The notes beneath the pieces were generated by a model that had not been told where the DNA came from, searched no databases, and worked only from the letters and a program-made list of their open reading frames with translations. Below, piece by piece: positions 47,922 through 55,802 of a stretch of DNA of 64,000 nt; position 1 is the stretch's first letter; each line of letters opens with the position of its first letter. A program made the translations under genes and the position numbers. The DNA is from Pandoraea fibrosis (GTDB lineage: Bacteria > Pseudomonadota > Gammaproteobacteria > Burkholderiales > Burkholderiaceae): NCBI RefSeq assembly GCF_000807775.2, contig NZ_CP047385.1, positions 3,100,001-3,164,000 on the forward strand, given 5' to 3'.

Positions 47922-49424
47922 TCAAACATCCTTGGAAGCTCGAAGTGATTCAAGATATATGTTGGCATTTAAGCTAAGCTGATTGTCAAAAATTCGGAGA
48001 ATCGCATCAACATCTCCGTTGTTGTCGATGAACATTTTGTCGAGAATGTTTCGGTAATCACGATCTGATTCAGTGGCTGAAAATACAAAGCGGGTTATGT
48101 CAGATACGTTTTCCCCGAAGGTCTGGAACGTGGGTTTTAATATCAAAGGAGTGCTTCTATCTCGTTTGACAATGTGAACACACTCTTTTGGGAGCTGTTG
48201 GATGACGAGAGGTGAGTGCGTTGCGATAATTGAAAAAGAATCTTGTTTTTCAAGAATTTCCGACAAGGAGTTGAGCAAGCCAGTCAAGAGTTGCGGATGC
48301 AGATGCAACTCTGGTTCGTCAAATAAGACCAGTGTTCTGGGGCCAATTTTCGAAATTATGTGAAGAATACAATTTAAGGCCAATCGCTGTCCTGCGCTCA
48401 GCCTCTCGTAAAGTGATGAGTATTGATTTGGGTAATCGACGAAATCATCAATGTTGTCGACTCGCACGAGGTGCTTCAAAGCGCTTTTCAAAAGAATGCG
48501 CTTCTCATCCTCCATGGAGTTAGATAGCATTTCTTTGATTTCTGACAATAGAGTTTCTTTATTCTTCAATCGCCCACCGCTGCCTTGTAAGCCGCAGTAG
48601 CTGTATTTGAAGTTCTCTCCTTGGATCTTTGTTGGTCGGTCGAATTCGTCGAAAGCGCTGAATGAGACTGCAACGACCGTGTAAATCGAAGGGAGTGGCT
48701 CTAACATCCCTTCCGTACCTAAGGTGGCGCGCCTTTCCTTTGTGGCGGCTTTCGAAAAGCCACTCAAAAGCATCGCCAAACGTGCCATGACCTGCGTCTT
48801 GCCAACGCCGTTCAGCCCCACAATCGAATTGATTCGATGTGGAACGCCTTGGCGCTCCCGGAAATCGAAATCAAATCGATGAGGTACACTTGCACCCGGA
48901 AGTGGGATCTCAGCCTGAAAGCGGCTGATTAATTTCTGTTCGGTCCCAAATCTTGGGCCCGCTGTGTCCAGCAACTCCCTTGCAGTTGATTCTCTCAATA
49001 AGGAAATTTTAAAACACGGCTCAGATTGAAATTCTTCTCGAATTTCTTTCATTAGTGACGCGTCTCGCAAGGTCGTGAGAATCTCGCGCGCTAATTCTGA
49101 ATCAAGCTTTTCGAGGGCGTCGTAATATTCTTGATTGCTCGATAGAGAACAAATTTCTCGGAGAGTTGCTTCGGGGATTTCGACGCAATCCCCCAGCTCT
49201 TCGAAGGGGCGATTCTCCAACCCCTCTCTCTGCCCCTTTCTCATAATGGACGTCGATTTTAGTGAAATTCGCTCTTCAGACGAATCTTTCCTCAATCGCA
49301 ACTCCACACCAAATAGAGTGTAGTAGGAGTAATCGTTCCAACTGTCGCGAGTGAGTACTAGGTGTGGATAGGTGGCTTCGTCAATTGAGCGTGTGCTGCG
49401 TCGGTTGCGAACATATACTTTCAT
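47922..49424 (-). CDS. AAA/ABC-type ATPase of a Septu-like defence pair
   Basis: The 500-residue protein has an SMC/Rad50-like ATPase: Walker A GLNGVGKT (203-210), ABC-type signature LSAGQR (342-347), Walker B TLVLFDEPE followed by LHLHPQ (364-377), and the switch His in IIATHSPL (399-406). This matches the AAA_21/OLD-like ATPases of PtuA, retron and similar systems. Unusually, about 195 residues precede Walker A, where PtuA-type proteins begin near it; this extension shows no known domain. It is first in a two-gene operon with the HNH nuclease. Codon use is AT-rich. Confidence 0.87.
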   Translation of the reverse strand: MKVYVRNRRSTRSIDEATYPHLVLTRDSWNDYSYYTLFGVELRLRKDSSEERISLKSTSIMRKGQREGLENRPFEELGDCVEIPEATLREICSLSSNQEYYDALEKLDSELAREILTTLRDASLMKEIREEFQSEPCFKISLLRESTARELLDTAGPRFGTEQKLISRFQAEIPLPGASVPHRFDFDFRERQGVPHRINSIVGLNGVGKTQVMARLAMLLSGFSKAATKERRATLGTEGMLEPLPSIYTVVAVSFSAFDEFDRPTKIQGENFKYSYCGLQGSGGRLKNKETLLSEIKEMLSNSMEDEKRILLKSALKHLVRVDNIDDFVDYPNQYSSLYERLSAGQRLALNCILHIISKIGPRTLVLFDEPELHLHPQLLTGLLNSLSEILEKQDSFSIIATHSPLVIQQLPKECVHIVKRDRSTPLILKPTFQTFGENVSDITRFVFSATESDRDYRNILDKMFIDNNGDVDAILRIFDNQLSLNANIYLESLRASKDV

Positions 49425-49557
49425 GAAATTAAACTCGATGTTTTATTTTTTAACAATTTATCCTTGATTTGAAGATTTTGCAACCTTGTCGGAGCAGCAT
49501 TGGTTTTTTAACGTGTTCGGTGTATCGTCGGCTATTACCAAGAAAAGTGGGGTTAAC

Positions 49558-50523
49558 GTGTATTATCCGTTTTTGTATGCACGCCAAAGCGAGCTTCTGG
49601 CTGTTCGGGACGTGGCGGCACTTTTATCCGACGATGGGACTACCATTCCGATAATTGAGCCGATAAACCATAAGGCTGACAGCTTGCGGTTAACGGTTGA
49701 GGCAACAACGCACGTGAATCAGCCAGTCTATGTTGTGGTTAACCCTGAAAAGGGGAGATTCAAGGAGGAAGATGGACAAAGCAAGGCATGGGCCGGAGAA
49801 ATATCACGCCTAATCGAAATGCACGAAATCGTCCGGCCGACGTTTGTCGCCGGGGGCAGTACGACTATCACAAGTCTGCGCGCATTCCTGAAAACATGGA
49901 ATGCATCAAAGATTGGGATCGTGCTACGAAATTCGGCGATCTCCCCCGCTGAAATCGCAACATTGGTAGATGGGGTGGCATCGGATTGCCTGTATTTTCT
50001 TTTGGGTGAAATGCCTTCCAGTTGCGATCTAAAAATTCTATCTGAAGAACGTTGCGTTCCTGTTGGTGAGAATTTTCGAACCCAAGCGAGGAATGCCTTT
50101 TATGCGGGCATTGAGCCATTCACTGACATGCATAAGCGTTATCGCACCCTTGGATTTGCCGGATTTGGCGACTTTACGACGCTTTCTGGGAGTTATCGGG
50201 AAATGGGGGCAATTCCAAGAGCGATTGCTATTCATCTAACTTTTGCGAATCGCGTAACGCATGAGATTTTTGTTGAGCATTTTGTATCAAATATCGATGA
50301 TTCGGAAAATAGCAATTTGACAGAAAAAATGCGTCAGGCAATCGATCGAGTCGCCGAAGGGGGGCGGAGACTCCAAAATTCAATTGCGCAGACTGCCGCT
50401 TATGATAAATACCTAGCGGCTAGTGCGGCTAAATCTGCTGTCTCGTTAGCAACAAATAAACGTTGGAGCATATCTCACCATCTAGATTTTATAAGTGGAT
50501 TTATGGCAGGACGTTATATATGA
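49558..50523 (+). CDS. sce7725 family protein
   Basis: I place the start at GTG 49558, so the product begins VYYPFLYARQSELLAVRD, the usual N-terminus of sce7725-family proteins (321 residues). A TTG at 49486 would add 24 residues unlike the family. Other family segments are IPIIEPINHKADSL, YVVVNPEKGRF, and toward the end GFAGFGDFTTLSG with AIAIHLTF and VEHFVSNIDDSEN. The family is related to the 'beta protein' group and is usually found beside an sce7726 partner, absent here. It is divergent from the ATPase-HNH operon across an AT-rich gap of about 130 nt. Its function is unknown; frequent occurrence in mobile islands suggests defence. Confidence 0.78.
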   Translation: MYYPFLYARQSELLAVRDVAALLSDDGTTIPIIEPINHKADSLRLTVEATTHVNQPVYVVVNPEKGRFKEEDGQSKAWAGEISRLIEMHEIVRPTFVAGGSTTITSLRAFLKTWNASKIGIVLRNSAISPAEIATLVDGVASDCLYFLLGEMPSSCDLKILSEERCVPVGENFRTQARNAFYAGIEPFTDMHKRYRTLGFAGFGDFTTLSGSYREMGAIPRAIAIHLTFANRVTHEIFVEHFVSNIDDSENSNLTEKMRQAIDRVAEGGRRLQNSIAQTAAYDKYLAASAAKSAVSLATNKRWSISHHLDFISGFMAGRYI

Positions 50524-50690
50524 ATCAAGTGAATTCAATTTTTGTCCTGCCATTGGCGCTGATCACGAATGAGACAAGTCCGCCTAGGCGAAGCTCTGCT
50601 CGTTCAGCAGATCTGCCGATGTTCTCCGGCGCGATTCGTCCTATTAGGACTCTTTTCCTTGTATCAATCGATGCTCAACGTTGGGTGTAA
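50520..50690 (+). CDS. Short ORF overlapping the end of the sce7725 gene
   Basis: ATG 50520 overlaps the preceding stop codon (ATGA), a sign of translational coupling. The 56-residue product begins MNQVNSIFVLPLALITNET and then becomes Arg/Ser-rich, so only the first 20 or so residues look protein-like. It may be the cut-off start of a third gene of the cassette. Not recognised. Confidence 0.35.
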   Translation: MNQVNSIFVLPLALITNETSPPRRSSARSADLPMFSGAIRPIRTLFLVSIDAQRWV

Positions 50691-50825
50691 AGAAACGCTG
50701 GATGCCCCGATTGCGACGGAGTTGGGCGTCTGATTTTGTTTTGAGATGTTTTCGGCGTGTAGTCGACGATGCCCCAACTGGCAGTAAGGGTGTTGAGTTT
50801 CCGGAGACGGGCCTATGACTTCACG

Positions 50826-51185
50826 TCAACTGGTTTTCTGTGGACGTCCGATTCGATGCTCCCTGTGTGAGTCCACCCATGCAACAACTTCAATTGCTTT
50901 CCAGAGTGGTTGCCCGGTGGCTCCGGCAAAGCGTAGGCTGTTCTCGCCGTTTGATTTGGCTCGCGTAGAAGGCAGGCGAATTGGAGTTGGGAAGCCGGGA
51001 AGGGTAACTACTCTTTCGAGCACCACAGCTGGAGAGCGTCGCAAGTATGCTCCAATTGTCTTTGCGGTCCAGAGCTGAATTGATAAGGGCAACGCTGGTT
51101 CGAGTCTTTCTGCCAGAGAGTGAGCAATGCGCTCTAACAGATGATTGATTTCGAGGTCATTGACCGCTAGTTCGGGCTCACCCAT
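50826..51185 (-). CDS. AlpA/excisionase-like DNA-binding protein
   Basis: The 119-residue protein contains a MerR-like winged helix typical of phage AlpA or excisionase proteins: LWTAKTIGAYLRRSPAVVLERV followed by LPGFPTPIRLP and PLWKAIEVVAWVDSHRE. Such proteins direct excision or phage gene control. Its start overlaps the end of the frame upstream by 8 nt (ATGGGTGA), so it was once translated with the replication protein whose remnant precedes it. Whether it still has a partner is unclear. Confidence 0.65.
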   Translation of the reverse strand: MGEPELAVNDLEINHLLERIAHSLAERLEPALPLSIQLWTAKTIGAYLRRSPAVVLERVVTLPGFPTPIRLPSTRAKSNGENSLRFAGATGQPLWKAIEVVAWVDSHREHRIGRPQKTS

Positions 51186-51545
51186 TAGGCCACTCCTTGG
51201 TCGCCAGCCAAAAGCAGCCGAGGTCCTGATTCCAAAAAACTTGACAGTGATCTAAGCTTGCACCGACCTCCTGTGCCGCCTCAAACGCTAGCACGATGGC
51301 TTTTGCGGCGTCATCACTAAGGACACGATTCCGCGGCTGGTCCAGTATCGCTTCTCGTTCATCTTGTGGTCTGCGAAGTCCTTCGTCAGATACTTGCCGA
51401 GATATGCTGCAAGTTTGTGGCGCAGGCCTCGCTGACGGAACGGGTTACGCACGTCGACGTTACCATTGTCTGCGCCGACGACGGATTGCCATATGGCGCG
51501 AAGCAGACGATAGTTCTGGCGCCCCTTTACTGCGGTGAAGGTGCC
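51178..51545 (-). pseudogene. Fragment of a phage rolling-circle replication protein
   Basis: Read leftward, NYRLLRAIWQSVVGADNGN, GLRHKLAAYLGKYLTK and DFADHKMNEKRYWTSRG recall the C-terminal part of replication initiation proteins of filamentous-type or P2-like elements in Burkholderia. Near 51320 the frame shifts and continues SDDAAKAIVLAFEAAQEVGAS... to EWPNG and a TGA that overlaps the AlpA-like start. The N-terminal catalytic part is missing, so this is a broken gene. Confidence 0.6.
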
Positions 51546-51555
51546 ACGCGCCCCG

Positions 51556-51771
51556 CTTGGCGAACTTCTCAACGGCTTTATCACCCGTCTTCAAGTCCGC
51601 CGTCGGCATCCATCGGCCGTAGACGCGCGCGATCATCGTCCAGTCAGCATGTCCCATTTGCTTCGCTCTCCACCTCGGGTGTTCCCCCGCCGACAGCATC
51701 ATTGACGCATACGTATGTCGGGTTTGATATGGGTTTCTGTATCGCACGCCAGCGCGTTTCAGCGCCGAGTT
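51556..51771 (-). pseudogene. C-terminal fragment of a second tyrosine recombinase
   Basis: The fragment reads RYRNPYQTRHTYASMMLSAG, QMGHADWTMIARVYGRWMP and GDKAVEKFAK. It holds the catalytic RHTY, GH and Tyr of a phage integrase but no N-terminal part. It is fused end-on to the replication-protein fragment, so an internal deletion joined the two. It differs from the intact integrase at 45782. Confidence 0.7.
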
Positions 51772-51799
51772 CTGGCTGACTCTTGGGAGTGTCGACGAT

Positions 51800-52423
51800 A
51801 TATGCACCAACTACCGCGTTCCCGATCGGCGAGTGGCGCGACGAGGTCTACAAGGACTATTTCGCCCCGATCATTCGCGGGGACGGAGAGGCGCGGCGGT
51901 CTGATCTAGCGTCGTTCGGGATGGTGCCGCGCGAGAGGATACCGCCAGGCGTGAAGGTGTTCGACACAATGAACGCGCGCGCCGAGACGGTGGGGGAGAA
52001 ACGTAGCTTCAGCAGCGCGTGGAAGAAGCAGCTTTGCTTGATCCCGACATAGGTGTTCTTCGAGCCGGCTTACGAGACGGGGAAAGCGGTGCGGTGGGCG
52101 ATCGGCATGGCCTCGGGAGAGCCGTTTGCGATCGCCGGGCTATGGCGCGAGTGGGAGGGCGAGGGCGGCCCGCGCTTCTCTTTCACGATGCTCACACGCT
52201 CAACGCGGACCATCACCCGCTTATGAAACGCGTCCACAAGCCGGGGAGTGAGAGGCGGTCGGTGATCATCATCCGGCCGGACGATTACGACTACTGGCTT
52301 GGTGCGCGTTCGATCGACGAGGCGAAGTTGTTCGTGACGCTGCCGGGCGCTGTGTCAATGGCGGCAGTGCAGGCGCCAAAGTGGGCAATATTTGAAAGAG
52401 TCCCGTTGGAAGAAAAGCAATAA
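51800..52423 (+). pseudogene. Broken SRAP-family (YedK/HMCES-like) gene
   Basis: SRAP proteins shield abasic sites by a covalent link from Cys2. Here the expected MCTNYR start reads ATA-TGC-ACC-AAC-TAC-CGC, so the ATG is lost. The frame shifts to FPIGEWRDEVYKDYFAPIIRG, then DLASFGMVPRERIPPGVKVFDTMNARAETVGEKR and SSAWKKQLCLIP, and shifts again to FFEPAYETGKAVRWAIGMASG and LNADHHPLMKRVHKPGSERR to the end. Catalytic Cys, Glu (FEP) and His (HHPLM) are still encoded but in three frames. Confidence 0.75.
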
Positions 52424-52459
52424 TCAGAGCCCACCATTTGCCGAAGGGATGGAGTTCGC

Positions 52460-53590
52460 ATGCTCGAAAGTGACCGTCCAATAGTAAATCACGGCCTTCC
52501 TACATGCCGCCCCGCCGATACCGCAGCTTCCTTAAATTGGTCGCATGTGATGCCCTCCGCGCTCGCAGCAGATTTGACGCAAGTCCGCTCAGCTCCGCGA
52601 TGGGCTATCGCACACGTCGAAGAGGGTGCATTGAATTTGTCGAGTTGGCGCGGAAGCCCGGAAGAACTGGGCCGCCAAATGAAGAAATTTTCGACACCGA
52701 TTGTCTCCAATGCCTTGGGACCCGATCGTCCGCAAACACCCGCAAAATTGCAGTCACTTGCTGCACAGGCCTTTTGGGGGCCAGTTGAAAGCTCAGTCGA
52801 CGTTGATCGCGTAGCGCTTCAAACTGCAATTTTGGATAACGTAACCGACGGTCTGACGACCTCGCTGGTGGAGGGCGCGATGCTCGCGCTGCGTAAAGAG
52901 TTCAAGCCATTCAGAATGAAGGCCAGACCCTGGGTTAAGGTAAAGTCCAAGGTGTTGACGAAACCCCAGAAAAGGTCTATCCGTACCAAAGATAAATTTC
53001 AGCGGATGGAGACGGCTAAGAAAGCCGTGAAGCACGGGAAGTCGTGTGAGCTAGTAGGCAAGATGTGCAAACTGACTGGTAGACAACGCAATCAGTTAGA
53101 GCGCTATGCCGTGCAGCATCTGGGTATGCCTCGAGTGCAAAAAGGAGAATCCTGCAAGTTAGTACTGATGGATCTCGGTGTTAGCGCCTCTGGATCCGCT
53201 AAGGAATTGTTGCAGGCGTTTGCGGTAGAAGGGCCCGGCGTCATTCGCGTAGCCAATGGCGAAGACTGGCGTACGGTATACACGAGTCTTGGCGTCGATG
53301 CACGTAAGATGGAACGCTTTCCCGACAGCAACTTCGAATTCATACTACGATCAAACGCCGCCATTAGGCACGGCTTTGATCGTATGAAAAACGGTGAGGA
53401 CGGTGTGGCTATAGCCCGCGAATTCGGCTTCTCTCCAAGCAGCGATGTAGCCTACCGTCTAACGTCCCAGGAGCGGGCCCAACACTGGTATGCTGACCTG
53501 ATGAGTTTAATCGAGGCCCCCGAAGAGCACTACAAAGAGGTAGCCGAGAGGTTGCTCAAAGCATTCGGCAATCCTCCAATAGACGCGTAG
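52460..53590 (+). CDS. Unknown 376-residue protein with four HTH-like repeats
   Basis: I do not recognise this protein. It starts at ATG 52460 with GGAG 5 nt upstream. The first 150 residues are of mixed composition; residues 151-185 are strongly basic. Then come four similar units with the pattern V-x-x-G-[KE]-[SD]-x3-V-x3-[LF]-G: AVKHGKSCELVGKMCKLTG (189-207), RVQKGESCKLVLMDLGVSA (225-243), RVANGEDWRTVYTSLGVDA (263-281) and RMKNGEDGVAIAREFGFSP (308-326), spaced 36-45 residues. Each looks like the first two helices of a helix-turn-helix. A nucleic-acid-binding or secreted effector role is conceivable. No signal peptide or membrane helix is seen. Confidence 0.65.
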   Translation: MLESDRPIVNHGLPTCRPADTAASLNWSHVMPSALAADLTQVRSAPRWAIAHVEEGALNLSSWRGSPEELGRQMKKFSTPIVSNALGPDRPQTPAKLQSLAAQAFWGPVESSVDVDRVALQTAILDNVTDGLTTSLVEGAMLALRKEFKPFRMKARPWVKVKSKVLTKPQKRSIRTKDKFQRMETAKKAVKHGKSCELVGKMCKLTGRQRNQLERYAVQHLGMPRVQKGESCKLVLMDLGVSASGSAKELLQAFAVEGPGVIRVANGEDWRTVYTSLGVDARKMERFPDSNFEFILRSNAAIRHGFDRMKNGEDGVAIAREFGFSPSSDVAYRLTSQERAQHWYADLMSLIEAPEEHYKEVAERLLKAFGNPPIDA

Positions 53591-53652
53591 TGGGTCCAAT
53601 CCATCTGAACACTGATGCAGGTGAAAATGCTCGCTCTGATGAGGTGTCCGAC

Positions 53653-53680
53653 GAGCAAACGACGTTGTTCGTTTGCTCTT
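53653..53680 (+). terminator. Hairpin after the repeat protein
   Basis: GAGCAAACGA, CGTTGT, TCGTTTGCTC form a perfect 10-bp stem, followed only by TT. It lies 62 nt after the stop codon and may be its terminator. Confidence 0.5.
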
Positions 53681-53787
53681 GGCGGAAGCTGAAGAAAAAC
53701 TTGGCGCAGTATCCGGAAAGGGTTGATCACTACGCACAGCGCGACCGATCGCCAGCATTGTGCCAGTGTGGCGTCTGGGTTGCTGCC

Positions 53788-53862
53788 GGTTTCAGGGGCG
53801 TCGGCGTCGCGAGAAATGTCGTTGATGTCTCATGCATTTCTTGTGGCCTGGAAGGAGTGGGG
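53788..53862 (+). pseudogene. 75-bp integrase remnant
   Basis: This segment aligns without gaps to 46135-46209 of the intact integrase with 6 differences in 75 bases (about 92% identical). It encodes SGASASREMSLMSHAFLVAW. Four of the differences are silent, so the remnant comes from a related integrase that diverged as a functional gene, not from a recent copy of this one. Confidence 0.8.
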
Positions 53863-53863
53863 G

Positions 53864-53920
53864 ATGAAGAAGAGTCGGTACAACGATAAACAAATTGTTC
53901 GGATACTGCGCGAGGCATCT
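53864..53920 (+). mobile_element. IS3-type orfA N-terminal remnant
   Basis: Right after the integrase remnant and in the same frame, the sequence encodes MKKSRYNDKQIVRILREA, the usual first residues of orfA transposase proteins of IS3-family elements (helix-turn-helix start). The similarity stops after about 18 residues, so only a stub remains. No inverted repeat or orfB is found nearby. Confidence 0.65.
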
Positions 53921-54573
53921 CACTCCAGCTTGCTTGAGCGCCAACTGCCAAAATGCGCCAGACGAGGTTCGCTAGACGCTTGTTGGATACCTCGGTTTTG
54001 CGTGCTTCGTCGACAGTCGTCACCCCGTTTCGGATAGGAGCCCGCTTTCCGGCCAACTCCCTTGCACTTTCCCGTGTGCCTGGATGCCGGAGTATGTCGA
54101 GACAACTCGCAGATTTTATTTCAGTGCCCGCTTCATTCGGTAAATCGGTCGTTTGATATCGAACCGCACGGGTATTCCTTAGCCATGGCCGTCAAAAAGG
54201 GGCGTAGCCTGAGTTGACCGTTAGCCAAAATGCCCCCGGCGACCGGATTCAAGCCCTCGCAATGCCGTGGGCTTCTTTTTGCCGTAGCCGGTGGGCAGTC
54301 ATGCCGCGCCGGGAATCCGTTCCGTTTTCGGTTGCCCGTCCTTGCTCACCATTGGCGCTCCGTCGGTCATCGTTTTAGTCCACTGGTACTTGATCGTCAG
54401 GCTGGTCTATCGATTGCGATGGCGCACCGATCGTTATTGATCTTGGATAAAAATTGCATCGTATCCCTAAGCATCTTGCACGCACACTTTCTTCGAGAGC
54501 GATAAGCGTTGCCACGCCATAGCCGGCCGTGCGAATTCTCTCGCGCGCGGTGTCATCGCGTATATCGGAGGTA
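53921..54573. other. Non-coding, degraded region
   Basis: These 650 nt follow the IS3 stub. Several short open frames exist on both strands, none with a recognisable product or a convincing ribosome site. The region probably holds the decayed end of the accessory segment. Confidence 0.4.
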
Positions 54574-54576
54574 ATG

Positions 54577-54813
54577 ATGGAAAGAACGATTGCGTATCGT
54601 GGCTTCGAGATCAGCGTCAAGTTGGAGCCGAGTGCGAAGGACATGTTTGATGCATGGTTTCGTGTTGATGGTCCCAAAGTGCCTACGGGCGTCTTAGCGC
54701 TTGGCACACCCATCATGGTTCGCAACGGCCCGTTTTCTCGTCGATGGGCCTATCTCGTTGCTGAAATCGCCGGGCAGGCAGCGATCGATGTGATACTTGG
54801 CGCCAATGAGTAA
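54577..54813 (+). CDS. Small conserved protein of unknown function
   Basis: The product has 78 residues from ATG 54577 (MERTIAYRGFEISVKLEPSA); GGAGGT at 54567-54572 decides this start over the adjacent ATG 54574 and the longer frame. It reads FDAWFRVDGPKVPTGVLALG and ends RRWAYLVAEIAGQAAIDVIL, a compact globular-looking sequence like small proteins seen in other Burkholderia-type genomes. No function is known. Confidence 0.7.
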   Translation: MERTIAYRGFEISVKLEPSAKDMFDAWFRVDGPKVPTGVLALGTPIMVRNGPFSRRWAYLVAEIAGQAAIDVILGANE

Positions 54814-54940
54814 CGAGGTTCATCACGGTGCATGGCTAACGCGTATTCCCGCATTAGGCTTGCGGCCCTGTCGGCGTTGCCGAGTCCATCTTGTGCGGAT
54901 GGGTTGAGTCGCTCCTGCTTGAATGCTCGCTCATCGATGG

Positions 54941-54952
54941 TTGGTCGACCAA
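54941..54952. promoter_or_regulatory. Perfect palindrome TTGGTCGACCAA
   Basis: A perfect 12-bp palindrome containing CGACCAA, the same heptamer that begins the two TetR-flanking sites. It may be a further binding site of the regulator. Confidence 0.4.
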
Positions 54953-54979
54953 TTGCGCCCAGTGAAGACGACCTAACAG

Positions 54980-54990
54980 CCCTTCCTCGC
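54980..54990. other. Candidate right attachment site
   Basis: CCCTTCCTCGC is identical to 45580-45590 at the 3' end of the tRNA-Leu gene. It lies where the degraded region gives way to host-like genes. Eleven bases is short for an attachment core, so this could be chance. Confidence 0.25.
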
Positions 54991-55083
54991 TGACGCGGGC
55001 CGCACGAAAGCCGCCCAAAGTGGCGTTACCGTCGTTCGTTTCAGGCCTGAGAAAGAAAATCGCCAAGGGGATTGACGGGCAAC

Positions 55084-55095
55084 CGACCAACTAGT
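55084..55095. promoter_or_regulatory. Operator-like site upstream of the TetR gene
   Basis: CGACCAACTAGT, followed by AGATTGG. The same 12-mer occurs at 55803-55814 on the other side of the regulator gene. Centre ACTAGT with CC/GG-like arms suits a TetR dimer. Confidence 0.55.
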
Positions 55096-55162
55096 AGATT
55101 GGCACGCTACTGCATGCGATTCACGTCGCATTGCGCGTCGTGACTTCATCGAGCGAGCGTTC

Positions 55163-55750
55163 ATGAGCGTTGAGCTGTCTCCCCGGGCAACCGAAATTGC
55201 CGACCACACGAAGCAACTGCTTGCCGCAGGGGGGTATCACGGCTTCAGTTATGCCGATCTGTCCGAGCGGGTTCAAATCGGCAAGCCCAGTATTCATCAT
55301 CATTTTCCAAGCAAGGCGGATCTGGTGTTGACGGTGGTCAAGCGCCATCGCGAGCAAACACGGGATGGCTTGGCGGCGCTCGACCGGCAGGTTGCAGACC
55401 CCATGGCGCGCTTGACGGCCTACACCAATTATTGGGCGGACTGTATTCGCGACGGCACCGCGCCAATTTGCATATGCGCCATGCTGGCTGCGGAACTTCC
55501 CATGATCCCGGAAGCCGTTGCCGACGAGGTCCGCCGATATTTCGACGATTTGACGGCGTGGATCGAGGCGGTGCTGGAAAGCGGCGTCGCGGCGGGGAAC
55601 ATCAAGTTGCGAGACGGTGCACGCGTCGAAGCGCAGACGTTCATGTCCAGCGTGCATGGCGCCATGCTGACGGCGCGTGTGTTGGGCTCCGCTGACGCAT
55701 TTCAAGCCGTTTGTCGCGTGGCAATCCTCCGGTTGAATGCAGGCACCTGA
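55163..55750 (+). CDS. TetR/AcrR family repressor
   Basis: The 195-residue protein has a TetR helix-turn-helix at about residues 25-55 (FSYADLSERVQIGKPSIHHHFPSKADLV) and an all-helical ligand-binding domain with CICAMLAAELPMIPEAVADEV, which resembles NemR/AcuR-type regulators that sense electrophiles through cysteines (here C100 and C102 area). It is flanked by two copies of CGACCAACTAGT, probably its operators, implying self-control and control of the downstream membrane-protein gene. Confidence 0.9.
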   Translation: MSVELSPRATEIADHTKQLLAAGGYHGFSYADLSERVQIGKPSIHHHFPSKADLVLTVVKRHREQTRDGLAALDRQVADPMARLTAYTNYWADCIRDGTAPICICAMLAAELPMIPEAVADEVRRYFDDLTAWIEAVLESGVAAGNIKLRDGARVEAQTFMSSVHGAMLTARVLGSADAFQAVCRVAILRLNAGT

Positions 55751-55802
55751 ATCGTCTTATGCAGGCAGGGCGCCACGGCGCTCTTTTTTTGAATTGCGTT
55801 AT

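Larger units (their letters stand above)
54814..55162. other. Intergenic region before the TetR gene
   Basis: No gene is supported in these 349 nt. They contain the palindrome TTGGTCGACCAA (54941-54952), an 11-bp match to the tRNA-Leu 3' end (54980-54990) and an operator-like site (55084-55095), each described separately. Confidence 0.5.

Noticed and set aside
51097..51106. GGTTCGAGTC, a 10-bp match to the tRNA-Leu T-arm, as attR
   Set aside because: It matches only the common T-loop sequence, not the 3' end of the tRNA, and lies inside the degraded region; probably chance.
54854..55090. 78-codon minus-strand frame upstream of the TetR gene
   Set aside because: No ribosome site, no recognisable product, and it spans the operator-like sites.
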